Made by a program: the position numbers and the translations under genes. The notes below the pieces were generated by a model. The model was given only the letters and a program-made list of their open reading frames with translations. It made no database searches and was not told the origin of the DNA. From Thalassia testudinum (Eukaryota; Streptophyta; Magnoliopsida; Alismatales; Hydrocharitaceae), in NCBI GenBank assembly GCA_037157565.1, contig JAZHRO010000012.1:61123501-61187500 (forward strand): a stretch of 64,000 nucleotides of DNA, in the 5' to 3' direction. The number at the start of each line of letters is the position of its first letter. The first letter of the stretch is position 1. Below are positions 24,729-36,566 of the stretch, piece by piece.

Positions 24729-27700
24729 TAATCGACTTTCTGCGACGTCTAGTCAAACACTCACAATATAGCATTGTTGTCAGGTTTTAATCCCCGGCAA
24801 CGGCACCAAAAATATGAAGCGATTGATCATGGTTCGTATAAAAGAAAGGTTGTTGTAGTATATGTCACAAATACAAACCGTTGTCGTGTCAATTTTATTT
24901 ATTTACTTAATTTTTACTGGTTCATTCCAGGTCGTTTACTGAGAGGCAATTATTGATATACATCACTCTCTAAGTCCAATATTATTCTTTAATTTTAAAA
25001 AGATTAATTTATATACAAAAGAATGAACTAAAATGCTTGCAAACATTTATCTACAAACAAGCATCAAACACTTTAATTAAATACTATGTACTATCTATTT
25101 ACAGCTTATAATATTAATACTTACATATCTATACAATAATATGGTATAATATAGACTATACTAACTTAATATATTAACACCTATAGTAACATATATAGTA
25201 TGTACAACGACTTCTATAAATGTCGCTAAACCTTAGGAAAAAGTATATACAGAGGCTAAGGTACAAATAAGATCTATAGTGATATTTATTCTTTATACAG
25301 TGACATACTTATCTGTCACTAAAGCTCACCAGTTATTTATATACATAAATGAGCTCAAACACTCTATACACTAGCGTATACTTATTACCATATTATTTAT
25401 TTACAATATACTATACATTTATACTTATATATACATAATATATATATAACTATACATATATATGGCCATTATTCTTCTTCTGTTCTTCTCTGCTTTTTTC
25501 CTTATTACAATCGTTAATTAGGCACTAATTACTATTCTTAATGACAAAATTAGGGCTTTAAGTTGGTGGGCGACCTTTTCGAGGGATACACATCGCCCTC
25601 AAGGGGTGAGACTAGACCTCTACTAAGGTCACCCTGATGATTAATTAGCCTATTTAATCCGATTTTATGCTCAATACTGGACCCACACAGGTCCACGCAT
25701 AGTGTCAAGCTCCCAGCTCGCACCGCACACAAGCCTCATTCAATGCCAAGTCTCATTCATGCTCAAAGGGGATAAGGGATTGGTTTTTGGGCACCCGGCG
25801 CCTGTGACGACTGGGAAGAGAGGGGAACAAATTCAATTTAAGTGCCAGCAGGTGCTCTTATGCCCACGATGTGGCACCAAGTTTAGCGCCTCACAGGCAC
25901 TGTAGTGTCAGCGCACATATGCTGATTACGTGATTTTGGCCCTCGATTTAAGGGCCACAAATTATTATAATTTAAAATTAAATTATAGGGTATTAAAGTA
26001 ATTGCATAGGGCTACATAATGGTATAATTTATTTTCACAATTAATTACATTTATTATATAAATAAATTAGTCAAAGTTTATAGTTTATTCATACTATTTA
26101 TTAGATTTATTCCTTTATTACAGGTTAAATTAGTTAATTAATGGTCTAATTGACTTATTACAGTAGTAATATACATATTAAAGTATTTATTACATATTTT
26201 TATTTTATTTTACATGTTTTATTTTAATTTATTTATATTTAAATAGGTCAATTCAGGATGTATAAATATAATTTGAGTTATAAATAGCATAATATATTAT
26301 AACTATAATTAAATTAGCTTAATTTACTTAAAATACAATAATATAAATGTACAATATAAGTTAGTTCAGTTATAACTTAAATTACTAATTTATTTTAATT
26401 TAATCTAATAACTTAGCTAGTAACTTAATAAATTAATTATTTATTATATATACATAATTAAATTATGTTACAGGGTTCATTATATACATAATATATATAT
26501 AAACATATATACACAGTATAATTATTAATTACATTTCTATACAGGATTTTATATATTTACTTAAGTTATAATACTTATAAGTTAATATAAATAGTACATA
26601 ATTATATAATTAAGATATGTACAGTTTAAATAATCTTAAATATTTAATTTACAATATACAATATATATAAGCTATTTAGACCCATTATACATTTATTTTA
26701 CAATATACACATGTATAACTTACATATAGCTTATATTTACAAGTATATACATAGTATACATAGTGTTTTTAGGTATTTTTGTGATTTTTCTCGTTTTTAT
26801 AGGTTTTGTGGGTTTTATAGAGGTAGGGGGTGAGAGAGAAAGAAAGATATGAGAGAGAGTGTATCTTTTTTGTCATTTTTAGTTTAGGGGCTTTTATTAA
26901 GTTAAGAGGCGTACTGAACCATCGGCTGTATGTTCTACCAGGCTGAGGGTTCAGATGACCTCAAAACTTTGTATGTGTATAGAAAAATAGTTAATCCTAC
27001 TCACTACAACTTTATTTTATTTTTTTAAAAATTTTAAAGAATTTTTATTTATTAACAAAGTTCACCCGAATTTAGTTAAACAAGATTTTCAGTTAATTTT
27101 TGACATTGATTTCTCATTCTAGACAGTTAGGCACTAAAATTGCTGACAAAGAGGGTTTAAAACAAGATACAAGCATTCAAATACAATTTAGAATCAATAT
27201 CAGTACATGGATGCTTGTCTAAATTATGTACAACACTGAAAACATGTCAGCTAATTACAACAACTAAAATCCTAGCCTCTACTGCCCATTAATTTCAGTC
27301 TAAACAACAACAGTAGCTGTTGCAGCAGCTGAATTAACAACAGTACAGCATATCCATCACCAACAGCACAGTAGCAATTGCTGCTGGTCTATTCAGCAAT
27401 CCAAGAAGGTGCTCCAGACGTCTTATGTGAATTCAGGGTGGTTTCCAAGGCTGTTGCAGCTCTTGAATTAAAATTCCAGAGCCACAACAGGTCTGATTTG
27501 GTTCAAAAATCCATCACAATATCAAATCCACTCTCTGATCACATACTTGAGTGTTTAGAATCCTTATAAGAGTTTCACCTTCCACTATAGATAATGTGAA
27601 AGTAAGAATTAAAATAAGGATTATGTCCACTAAAATTTCTTTTCGAAGACATCACAATCTTTTTCAAAAGGATTTATCACTTGAAAATCAATGGAGACTG

Positions 27701-29695
27701 AGATCCAACAATGCAAAACTCTGATAGAATCATCCTACCCTACTATAGATAGTAGAATAAAATATAATTCAATCATATCATGAACTCCATTTGGAAATCA
27801 TATTAAAGCACTCCAATGCTTGGAATAGGGGTGAATCCCCTAAAATGTTGCTGCTATAGCAACTGTTCAAGGTACTAAAATGGGAATTTGACTCTGAAAT
27901 CTCAACTTCAATCAATAAAAACCTCTCTAAAAACATGTTCACATGATACAGCCACCATCAAGACCTCAAAAGCTCATGAATTAAGTTTGAAAACTCATCT
28001 ACTTATCGAGAAAATCAGTTAGAAATTCATATCAAAGATCCCCAAAAATATCTTGAAGTCCTAATGTGCATCTCACCTTACATTATAGACAACGTAAGGT
28101 GAGGTTGCAAATTAAGATTTCAATGCGAGAAAACCACATCACAAGTGTCTCAAATAAACTCTGAAAAATTTGGAATTCATTCCCACTTGAGGGAAGCTTG
28201 AAAATCACATAAAAATCTTATTTATCCTCTCTCTTGTGCCATAGACAACACGAAGAGAGAACCTAAATCTCATAATGCACACCACTGAAAATAAACCCAA
28301 ATCATCAGATTTCACATTCACAGTTAGTGGAGGGACTTTGTGAATTTGATGAGATGGGTGGGGAGTCCCTCAAGTGGATTATGAGAGCCCAAATCAGATC
28401 TAAATACTCAAGAGAATCATGTCTGATTTGGTGCTCTGATGGATGGGTGATAGATGGAAAAATAAGTAGAAGTCAGTGAAAATGAATTGGGGGTGTGAAA
28501 GGGGAGGTTAATGATCAATGGAATGGAATGAATTCTTCTTTGATTTGAAATGATTAGAGGAGGTGGAGTGCGAATTCTACTCTAAATCTACTCTTAAACC
28601 ACACTAACAATTGTCACACAGATCTCTAATTACTCCTACTCCTAGAAAGCAATAAATCTAATCTATGAAAGCAGTAAAAATCTACTCTAAGGGAGGAATG
28701 GGATTCCTGGGCTACCGCTAGTCACTGCAGCGACAAATAGGGATGAGGAAGACTCCAGTAAAGAATGGGATTCCTGGCCTGCAGTTGGTCACTGCAGTGA
28801 CGAAGTTGAGGAGGGAAGCTACTTCTATCACCAGCAGCCGAAGAATGGAGGAGGGAAATGGAGGTAGATGAAAGGATCACTCAGGGTGGAGGGAGTGATG
28901 GTGCGCACGCGATCAGGGGAGGTGTTTCAATAGAGTGATGAGTGAATCCTCTCACCACAGAGGTGAGGATAGGCGATTAGGTCTTGGGCGGAGGAGATTT
29001 GAGGAGAGTGTACGCAATCCTAGACCAAAAGTGGACCATAGGATGGGATCTAGGTGAGGTGGTGATCTCACGTGCCAAGTTGTGGGAAGGTTTAATTGAA
29101 TGCAAGCCACAGATCAGGAAGATCAAAGGATTGGACGGCTGGGATTATTGGAGTTCTTCGCGTGAGCCATAGTGCATGCGAGGGCCTGCGAGTGTAGCCA
29201 GCTGTGTTGGGAAATTTATGCTAGAAGCCCCTCATGAAGGGGTAGAAAAATAGCACAGCAGCCCATAAGTGGTGAAGAATCAATTCAGAGCAGTCCTTCT
29301 GGCCTTGCAAAGGAGCCCTTGGAGGTTTTTTAATGAATGAAATGTGATATGTGAATGACCTAAATGTGAAACTCTAATTTCAAGGCTCTAATGATGTCCA
29401 AATGCACCAAAGTTTTTATTCAATCTCAATTGAACATATTAGAAGTTAATTTTACTTTTGATTTAAAATTTTGAGCTCATATGTGTGTTTAATTTGCAAT
29501 TGGATCACCATTTTACATTTATTAATAGATTATCTCAATAATTAACCTAACTTTGCTTTTTTAGCACAAAATTGATGTTTTTGGTCATTTTCTCAATTTT
29601 CCACACTTAACCTTTTTTATGTATTAATTTAATAGTATTTAACCTAATTTTAGCTTAACTTAGGCGATTTAGCTATGATAAGTCACAACTCATCA
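24729..29695 (-). mobile_element. Copy 4: 5-kb-family element reduced to LTR, primer-binding site and a stub
   Basis: Minus-strand copy flanked by CTGCC at 24724-24728 and 29696-29700. The LTR proper is 29695 down to 24815 (4881 bp). It starts with a diverged TGATGAGTTGTGACT dyad and ends ...TCGCTTCA. Unlike the other copies it continues past the LTR end with 6 nt, a primer-binding site (24792-24808) and 63 nt ending ...GTCGATTA, and then stops at the target duplication. This is what a recombination or deletion between the 5' internal region and the end of the 3' LTR would leave. No coding region remains. Confidence 0.82.
24792..24808 (-). other. Primer-binding site, tRNA-Asp type
   Basis: The minus strand reads TGGTGCCGTTGCCGGGG 6 nt after the LTR end at 24815. 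This resembles the TGGCGCCGTTGCCGGGG site, complementary to plant tRNA-Asp, that is common in Athila/Tat Ty3 elements, with one difference. It is the only internal marker of the 5-kb LTR family in the window and fixes the LTR 3' end. Confidence 0.7.
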
Positions 29696-29859
29696 CTGCC
29701 TCCCACTGAACGACCTATAATAAATCAGTAAAAATTAAGTAAATAAATAAAATTGATAGGACAACGATTTGTGTTTGTAACATTTACTATAACGACCCCT
29801 TTTTATACGAACCAGTAGTCGAACGTTCACACCTCCACAAAGCTTACATTCGTAGAATT

Positions 29860-30510
29860 CTTTTTGGACTTGTCAACTTGATTCTTCTTGGCAGCTTGGA
29901 GTTTCCAATAGTCATCCATAAGATGTCCTCTCTTCCTGTAGAAAATACAGAATAATCTTTTGTTGAATTTCATTGCTCATTAGTGTCAATAACAACAACG
30001 CTATAGTCCTCTCATCACAAAGCACCTCTCATGTTAATTCTTCATCCACTAGTTTTCTAGAGAACAATGATGACTTAATGTCATCCATGGATACTTCATC
30101 TCGTCCATATATGAGAATCTTCATGAAATGCTTGCAAGAGGGCGGTAACAAACAATGTTCAATTTTAAAGTCTAAACTATTGAAATTCAAAATAATAGAA
30201 TTGACACCGCAACCATATGAAGCATGAACAACTGTTGGTTTAAATGCAACTTGTTCACAAGAGCCTTTGTCATATAAAGAAATTCTAGTTAGCTTCAACC
30301 ATAAGCTTGATGTTGGTTTCTCATGCTCAACCTCTTGAAGAACTTTATTTGATGAGTAAGTTGTATACCCCCTCATTTGCAATCATAGACACTTGCATCT
30401 TCTGTTTGCCAAGTAGTGCCTTTGGCATACCTTGTTGGATAGGAATCGGTCACATCTTGATTTTCCATATATTTGATTAGACTTTTCAATCTTAAACATT
30501 AATTATTGCC
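29860..30510 (-). pseudogene. Copia gag fragment, degenerate
   Basis: The minus strand carries a copia-type Gag (UBN2/retrotran_gag family), the capsid-like protein of Ty1/copia elements. The clearest block is the frame 30382-30029. It includes 'SLWLKL', 'FNSLDFKIE', 'LPPSCKHFMKILIYGRD' and 'DDIKSSLFSRKLVDEEL', in the order expected for this family. After a frameshift, 29860-30028 gives a damaged zinc-knuckle region ('RKRGHLMDDYWKLQ'). Upstream, 30390-30510 gives the N-terminal part with 'GKQKM'-like residues in a different frame. Frameshifts and stops exclude function. The next part of the polyprotein is at 1-487 across the LTR nest, and the LTR lies just upstream at 30751. Confidence 0.72.
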
Positions 30511-30731
30511 ATTTTCAGGAAAATGATAGATCTAGACGTAGATTGGCCAACAAAAGTGTGTGAAAAATGGATAGCCTCACCAATTGGCCATTAGCAAACC
30601 AATTGAACAGCAATGTTTGATCAATTAGACTACATTTCGATCACTCCAATAGAATTTTTCCTAATTGATCACATCACCAACACCTTGTTGATGTTACAAT
30701 GTCTACAACCTCTTGGTAGCAGAACCTCAAA

Positions 30732-31055
30732 CTTCGACTCTAATAGCACTTGTTGGGTATTGGTTCCTTCCATAAACAAAAAATAAGATGACAAATAGAT
30801 ATCAAGAGTAAGCAAACCATAAGAACATGAGGATTTTACATGGGAAATCCCTTGAAGATGAGATGGTTTGGTACAATGGACCATAGGCATATTTAAAAGC
30901 CTGAATAGCATGACACTTATAGGAGCGTCCTAACAATTAAGGCATATAATTCTATATTATATGAATCATACAAATTATGAGAGAATCCCATATAGATATT
31001 ATGATTTGATACAATATCAAATAAGTCATTAATGTGGATTTCTCCTAATCAAAGA
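30732..31055 (-). mobile_element. Copia 5' LTR and decayed primer-binding site
   Basis: On the minus strand the LTR ends ...CCAATACCCAACA at 30751. It is followed by AGTGCTATTAGAGTCGAAG, a decayed form of the TGGTATCAGAGC site complementary to initiator tRNA-Met that is typical of copia. The outer edge of the LTR is not clear and 31055 is an estimate. A related fragment lies at 39885-40010. This LTR belongs to the element whose gag is at 29860-30510. Confidence 0.55.
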
Positions 31056-34000
31056 GATTGCACTAGTGAAAGGATATTTCTGGTTAACTAAAAGGATGGT
31101 GTCTTTGCTATACTAGTGGGTTTGACTTGTCATTGTTTGCTTATCTTTGGTTTGGCATGTTAGACTATTTCCACATTAATTTACTGTTTCTAAGAATTTA
31201 TACGGCTCTTTCTATAAGATTTCTATGCCTTTTTCTTAATGAAAATGAGATACGGAAGAAAGGGAATGGAATACATAATGGAGGAAGAAGCCATGGAAGA
31301 CAAAGTCGAAATTAAGACCAAAAACCATTCTCAGCAGGATTCTAGGATTAAATGCTAGTAGGTAGACCATTGAATGATTCAGGTGCAATTATATTCTAGG
31401 TTGTCACAAGGCATAGCTTTGGAGTGTAGCTTTACCCTTGTGTTCCATATCCCTCACCTACGAGTAGCTCTCATGTAAATCCATCCAAAATGGTGTATTC
31501 AAGATGGAGTACTCGTGCGCATTAGAATGTTGCAATATTTGATGTATTAGTAATTCGGGTAATCTTTAACTTATTCGTACGATTGGATCTCCAGAAATGT
31601 GAAAATCATAAAATTCTACGGCTTTGCACTCTACTGTGATTTTGGTACACTGTAGAGGATCCCGACCTGTAAGGCTCTCCCAACCTCTAAGAAAAGTTTG
31701 CTTTCCAAGTCAAACCCTAGTTTTTGTCGGAGGTTGGGCCATTCAAATGCAAACCTGAATTTACTTCTCGTAGAGAATGTCGCATCAGAGTTTCACCCTC
31801 GCAAAAAGTAGACAATAGTGCAAAAAATTGGGTTTAGCCTCAAGCCCCCTCTAACGGCAGGAATGGGCAGGTTCAAATTGGCCCACAGACAGAGTCAGGG
31901 CTTTTATTTTGGGCTACAGTCCCCTCTCTCCAAATTGCATGGGCTTCTCAAATCGGTGGCCCACGGCAGCACATCCAAAATGCTGAGAATAAAGTCAACA
32001 CATATTCGTTTCCTATTTGATTACTATAGATTAGGGTTGTGAAAAATATGAAGTCCGACCCAACCCGTTTAACTTGGACCCCTGCGTAATCAAGTCGACT
32101 CAGAGGGCTGAGGTCCGAACCGGTTGTTAAAAGGTTTATAGCTACGAGAGAAAAAAGAGTACATGCTCAGAAAACATTTTAGGGATTGTCCGTGGCAAAT
32201 ATCTACCAGGGATTATCCTCGATATGAAATAATTAAGGAACATTTTCGTACAAATGCCACGGATAAGCCATAGTTTCCTAAAGGTACTGACTGCTATAAT
32301 ACGAAAAACCCTTAACTTACGTTGATATAAGTAAGAGATGTTTAGTGACATTTATTTTGGTTAAGCGTCAAGATAGTTTAAGAAACAAACGTTAAAAATG
32401 ATTTAAACTATGGTATAAGTTGACGGGAGTGGATGTTTCCATCTAAAACCTGATACATATGCACACGTACAAAAATGCTAAAGACGTATACCATATGCAA
32501 GCATGACACAGAGGCCACACAACTTCGATTCATGCATTTTATCAAACAACCAAGATAAAACACACACGATGACGCAATGCATGCAATGCAACGTGTACAG
32601 AGGTGCATAGGCTTAGTAACGTGTACATGAGGATGTGGTGGTGGTGTGGCCGATTGGGGATTGGCCATTGATGTTGGAGAGAGAGAGAGAGAGAGTAGTA
32701 ACAAAAGATAATGTGAAGGGAGCAAAGGAAAAAACATAAGGCGGATGGGAAGGATGTAGAAATTGAGATGCATCGATGAGGGTGCCTGGTGACTAATTAG
32801 GAGCATAAGATGGTATATATATCTCTCTAAAGTGAGAACTATAGATTGGAATCGGGTAACAATGATGGAGGGTAATGTGTGACAATCGAATACAATAGGA
32901 CATAGAGGTGACGGGGGTTAGAGGGAGGTGCGGGTATCTAAGGCAAGGGGAAGGATTGGGATCGTATGGGAAGGGGTGTGCATAGGAGATTGGTAAGCTT
33001 TGAGTAAAATTCAAGTTAATGTCAAGGTTTAGATGACAAAGCAGATGGCAATCTCCATATTTTAGAAATCATTAGAACCTCAACATTTGAGAAAGCCTAG
33101 TAATTGTGCCTCTGTCAATGAATACGAAATCTTCAAAATAGTGAAATTCGTAAAGGTGCCAAGAGGTGTAAAGAAGAGACTCTCGTGACCCTTTAGGCAT
33201 CATAGAAGAAGTGTGGTTCTCTATATCTAAATCACCTTGATACAATGTAAAGAAGCTGGAAATTTATTATTATTTAAATTTAAAATAAAATCACTAAATA
33301 TGATCTCTTTATATAGAAAGATTAACCTTGCTTTTCAATCTTAATATAATTTTTAAAAATAAATAACATATATCTCTAACTAAATAAATCAAATCTTAAA
33401 TATTTTAATTTGCTAAATTGATAATCTTAAATAAAAAATATAAAATATAAAAAAAGAATAACATGATAATATAATTTATTTCTTCTCCTACTCAACGCAA
33501 AGATATCAAATCATTAAAGAGATCATGTCATTTATAGAATGTTCCACCTGCTGGGTCACATCTTCCGATGTTAGAGCTTTTTTATTTTTAGCATCATCCC
33601 ATGTGTAATATCAACGACGACGGAAAATAATAAACGTACACCTTGGTTATAATTCAAATCTTTTTTCAAAGTAAGGTATTTTAATCTTTGGATACGCAAT
33701 ATATGTGTTGTTTTAGATAATATAGATGTGTATAATTTTTCACTAAAGAGGGTGACTTGGAGTTTTGATCTTAAAGAAAGTTTATACTACGTATTTTTCA
33801 TTTCATTAAGATGTTGACGTAAACATCCAGACCCAACAAGGATATGCATTTGTAGGACCAAACTTTTGTCATATCACTATGCCATATATTCGAGTTGTAG
33901 CACCGTTGTCATAGTGTTCATTGCTAATCTTTTCAACTTGTTTTCCTAATTTCATGACCTCAAATTTAGTGGATCTACAATTGAAGAATCCAATATCTTT

Positions 34001-36131
34001 CTTCTAAATATGTCTGCTTTTCAGGAACATAATCCTTTCGTCCTTTTTCTATTTTCTCCTCCTACTCATTCGTGCCTATATCCCGACATTAGTGCTGCAA
34101 GGCATGAATTCAACGAAGATGACAAGATTTATTTACCGACGTCCTTTCCAAAGGTACTTCTCTCAATGAACCTTTTGATGGAAAAATGTGTTATAAACAA
34201 GAACCCACTCTCTATGGCAAGGGGAGTTTCTTATTTTGGGTGGGAATTTTGGGGAGGGTAAATATTTTTCCTCAGCGAACATTTGTTTGACGGAATTGGG
34301 CTCTCGATTCATTGTTTGGTAAGACAAAATCCTAATGCTGAAGTTGGACTATTAATTACATCGTTTATTATTTCCACCATAACTTGGGAATTGGAGTAAT
34401 CCTCGCTGAAATGGAAATAAATTTATTCAAATCTTTGAAGTGACATTTGCAATGTCTAGACACCAGATATTCCTATTCCACTCTTAGGTCCCTTTTCAGC
34501 TAAATCCCGTGAAAAGGATTGTGAGTTATAAGTCTTAAACAGGCTTATACGATGCAGTATGTCCATACTCGCACAAAACCGTAGGGGTGATGGTCGCCAA
34601 TATGTGGCCCCATCCGGTTAGTCGAGGCTTGCGTCAGGGAAGAGAGTCACCCCTAAATTGCTATGTAGTTGCACCCAAACTGTTGGATTATAAAAAAAAA
34701 AAAAAAAGTTATGCATATCACAAAATGCTCCTGACAAATTATGCGAAGATTGTCCTCGCTATATAGCAATAACGAAGAAATAATGACTTAAAAATGTCAA
34801 GCATTTGACTTGTCAACTGATAAATATTTGTTTATGTTTTATTTAGTAAATAAAATAAATTTACAGCATAAGTAGAGAAATAGATAATTAATAAATAAAT
34901 AATAGAATAAGTAAGTTAACTTATTTAATATTTTGATGAATTAAATTTATTTCATAAAAAGAATAAAATAATTTTATCAGATTAAATTTTAATTAATCCA
35001 ACATAAGTGAAGGATGGATTAAATAATAAATTAAATATTTAATTCGATATAAACCTGCTTAACTCATCAATCAAATAAAACGATCATGACTTACTATTTT
35101 AGGAAAAGTCATGGATTACCTAAGTGTAGTTAAATTTAGGTTCAAGGATAAAAGATGAATACTTTGAATTTTGACTTATATGCCTTAACTTCTGAGGCTT
35201 TTTTATTCGTAGTCCTGGAACTCCTCAAATTTTTCCCACTACAATCAGTGGAATTCAAAATCAATCCTCGCCTAACTTGTCCTCACGGACTTCAACGCAT
35301 GTAGATAAGATGTCTCATTGGCCACCTCCTCCTCTTCTCCACCACAATCTGCGCGGTGTTGGTAGGGGACTTCGGTGCGAGGAAGTCCACCAATGCAAAG
35401 CGAATATACGTATAGTACTCCGGCAAAATAATTCAATTAAAGAGATTCGTTGTTCGAATCCCGCTTCATATTTCTGATTATTGGGAAAAAAAAAATCACA
35501 ATCTACTTTTGATAAAAGGTGAGGCCTTGGTCCGAGTAGGGATATCATTGTTTTTCTACGTGGCTACGGAGTTTTGAAAAATCAAAACATCCTGATAAAT
35601 ATCGAGGTAGATGAATTTGTCGAACAAAACACACTCCTCTATGTACTTCGATCAGGAGTCCCTTGATTAAAAGAAACTGAGAAAGACTTGGAACCCAATT
35701 CCTACAATGGTTGATATAAGCGCCGTGAAAATTTCCAAAAGGTTAAAGGTCGAGCTCATTCCACTCCGGTACATTTAATTGCCTTCAATCGGCTCCTGAG
35801 AAACGAGAATAATATTCTCTTACCGGAAACGACCAACCTTGCCAGAACAGTATTCTTGGTTGAGTAATGATGTGGTAAAAAAGTGGAAGTGGGAGATTCC
35901 CACATATCTCACCAAATATATATAACGTTCAAAATTAGTTACTTGCCCAGATATTATCCGGCCTTATCCAAATGACTTCACATTCCAAGGCAATTCCAAG
36001 AAAGCAAGAGAAGCACCCATGGAATCCACGCAGGCTTATCCTTTACCCTAGAATAGGATTCCCTCCAATTGCATGATAAACGTGGATCAGATAATTTACA
36101 ATAACATGTCCTACAAAAGCAAATCAACCCT
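31056..36131. other. Intergenic AT-rich DNA, no supported gene
   Basis: No coding region can be supported. Features seen are a GA microsatellite at about 32682-32696, a very AT-rich stretch at 33240-33480, and a 16-A run at 34692-34707 that ends a segment resembling a short retroposon tail (about 34480-34707). Short ORFs here lack family motifs or gene signals. Confidence 0.5.
35395..35493 (+). repeat. Possible SINE-like or tRNA-derived remnant
   Basis: Contains GTTCGAATCCCGC (35450-35462), matching a pol III box B / T-arm, followed within 25 nt by a run of ten A. A convincing box A or full cloverleaf was not found, so this is weak. Confidence 0.25.
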
Positions 36132-36144
36132 TATATATATATAA
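36132..36144 (+). promoter_or_regulatory. TATA box upstream of the 88-codon ORF
   Basis: tatatatatataa stretch followed by GC-richer sequence, 103 nt before the ATG at 36247. This spacing fits a transcription start near 36165-36175 and a short leader. Confidence 0.5.
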
Positions 36145-36246
36145 GCTCCCCTTGTTGGTTTGCATCATGCCTTCACTCATCAAGAGAGAGCAGAGAGATA
36201 TATACTTCTAGTTGTGCGAGTGCGATAAGAGCAATATATATTCAAC

Positions 36247-36513
36247 ATGGCGCTAAGGGGTGATCACCTCGCGAAGGTTGGGTGGGAGGCCTTTGACCTC
36301 CTCGAGCAATGCCTTCCCAAGAAGCCACGTGTCCAGCAGCTCCCACCTAAGGCACCTCAGCCGAGAGGTTACCTTCCCGTGGGTTACGTGCATGGCCCCA
36401 ACGAGGTCACGTATGGTGTCCTCCTTGGCCATGCCCAGAGCAGGGAGCTCGCTAATCACGGCCGTGCTGTGGATGCTGCCCCTCACCATGCCGAGTCTTA
36501 CCGTTCCAAGTAG
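36247..36513 (+). CDS. Small proline-containing protein, 88 aa, unknown function
   Basis: I do not recognise this protein. It is the only open frame in the middle of the window with gene-like signals: a TATA box about 100 nt upstream, a good plant start context (AACATGGCG), and GC-rich coding DNA in AT-rich surroundings. The first 26 residues look helical and amphipathic (MALRGDHLAKVGWEAFDLLE and following). A basic/proline-rich section (KKPRVQQLPPKAPQPRG, about residues 25-41) comes next, then a VGYVHGPNEVTYGVLLGHA segment. It ends in HAESYRSK. There is no signal peptide, membrane segment or cysteine. It is an intronless candidate for a small plant-specific family. An overlapping frame at 36260-36574 is judged a shadow because it runs into the microsatellite. 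No neighbours suggest a role. Confidence 0.55.
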   Translation: MALRGDHLAKVGWEAFDLLEQCLPKKPRVQQLPPKAPQPRGYLPVGYVHGPNEVTYGVLLGHAQSRELANHGRAVDAAPHHAESYRSK

Positions 36514-36534
36514 TTATGAAGTGATCTATATGGG

Positions 36535-36566
<32 letters not shown>
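36535..36566 (+). repeat. (AC)n(AT)n microsatellite
   Basis: Eleven AC units followed by five AT units, starting about 20 nt after the stop codon of the 88-codon ORF, so probably in its 3' untranslated region. Confidence 0.9.

Larger units (their letters stand above)
493..29829 (+). mobile_element. Copy 1: 5-kb solo LTR interrupted by three nested LTRs
   Basis: This is a solo LTR of a probable Ty3/gypsy element with very long LTRs. It starts TGATGAGTTGCGACTCATCA and ends ...GAACGTTCA. It is flanked by the 5-bp duplication CACCT (488-492 and 29830-29834). Its own sequence is in four pieces: 493-1705, 14473-16106, 22704-24728 and 29701-29829, about 5.0 kb once nested copies and their duplications are removed. 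The first part is mixed in composition, the middle is rich in CTG/CAG trinucleotides, and the last 2.2 kb is extremely AT-rich. No coding region is present. It lies inside the copia element described at both ends. Confidence 0.85.

Noticed and set aside
35400..35462. tRNA gene suggested by GTTCGAATCCCGC
   Set aside because: No acceptor stem, D-arm or anticodon arm could be folded around it; listed only as a weak SINE-like remnant.
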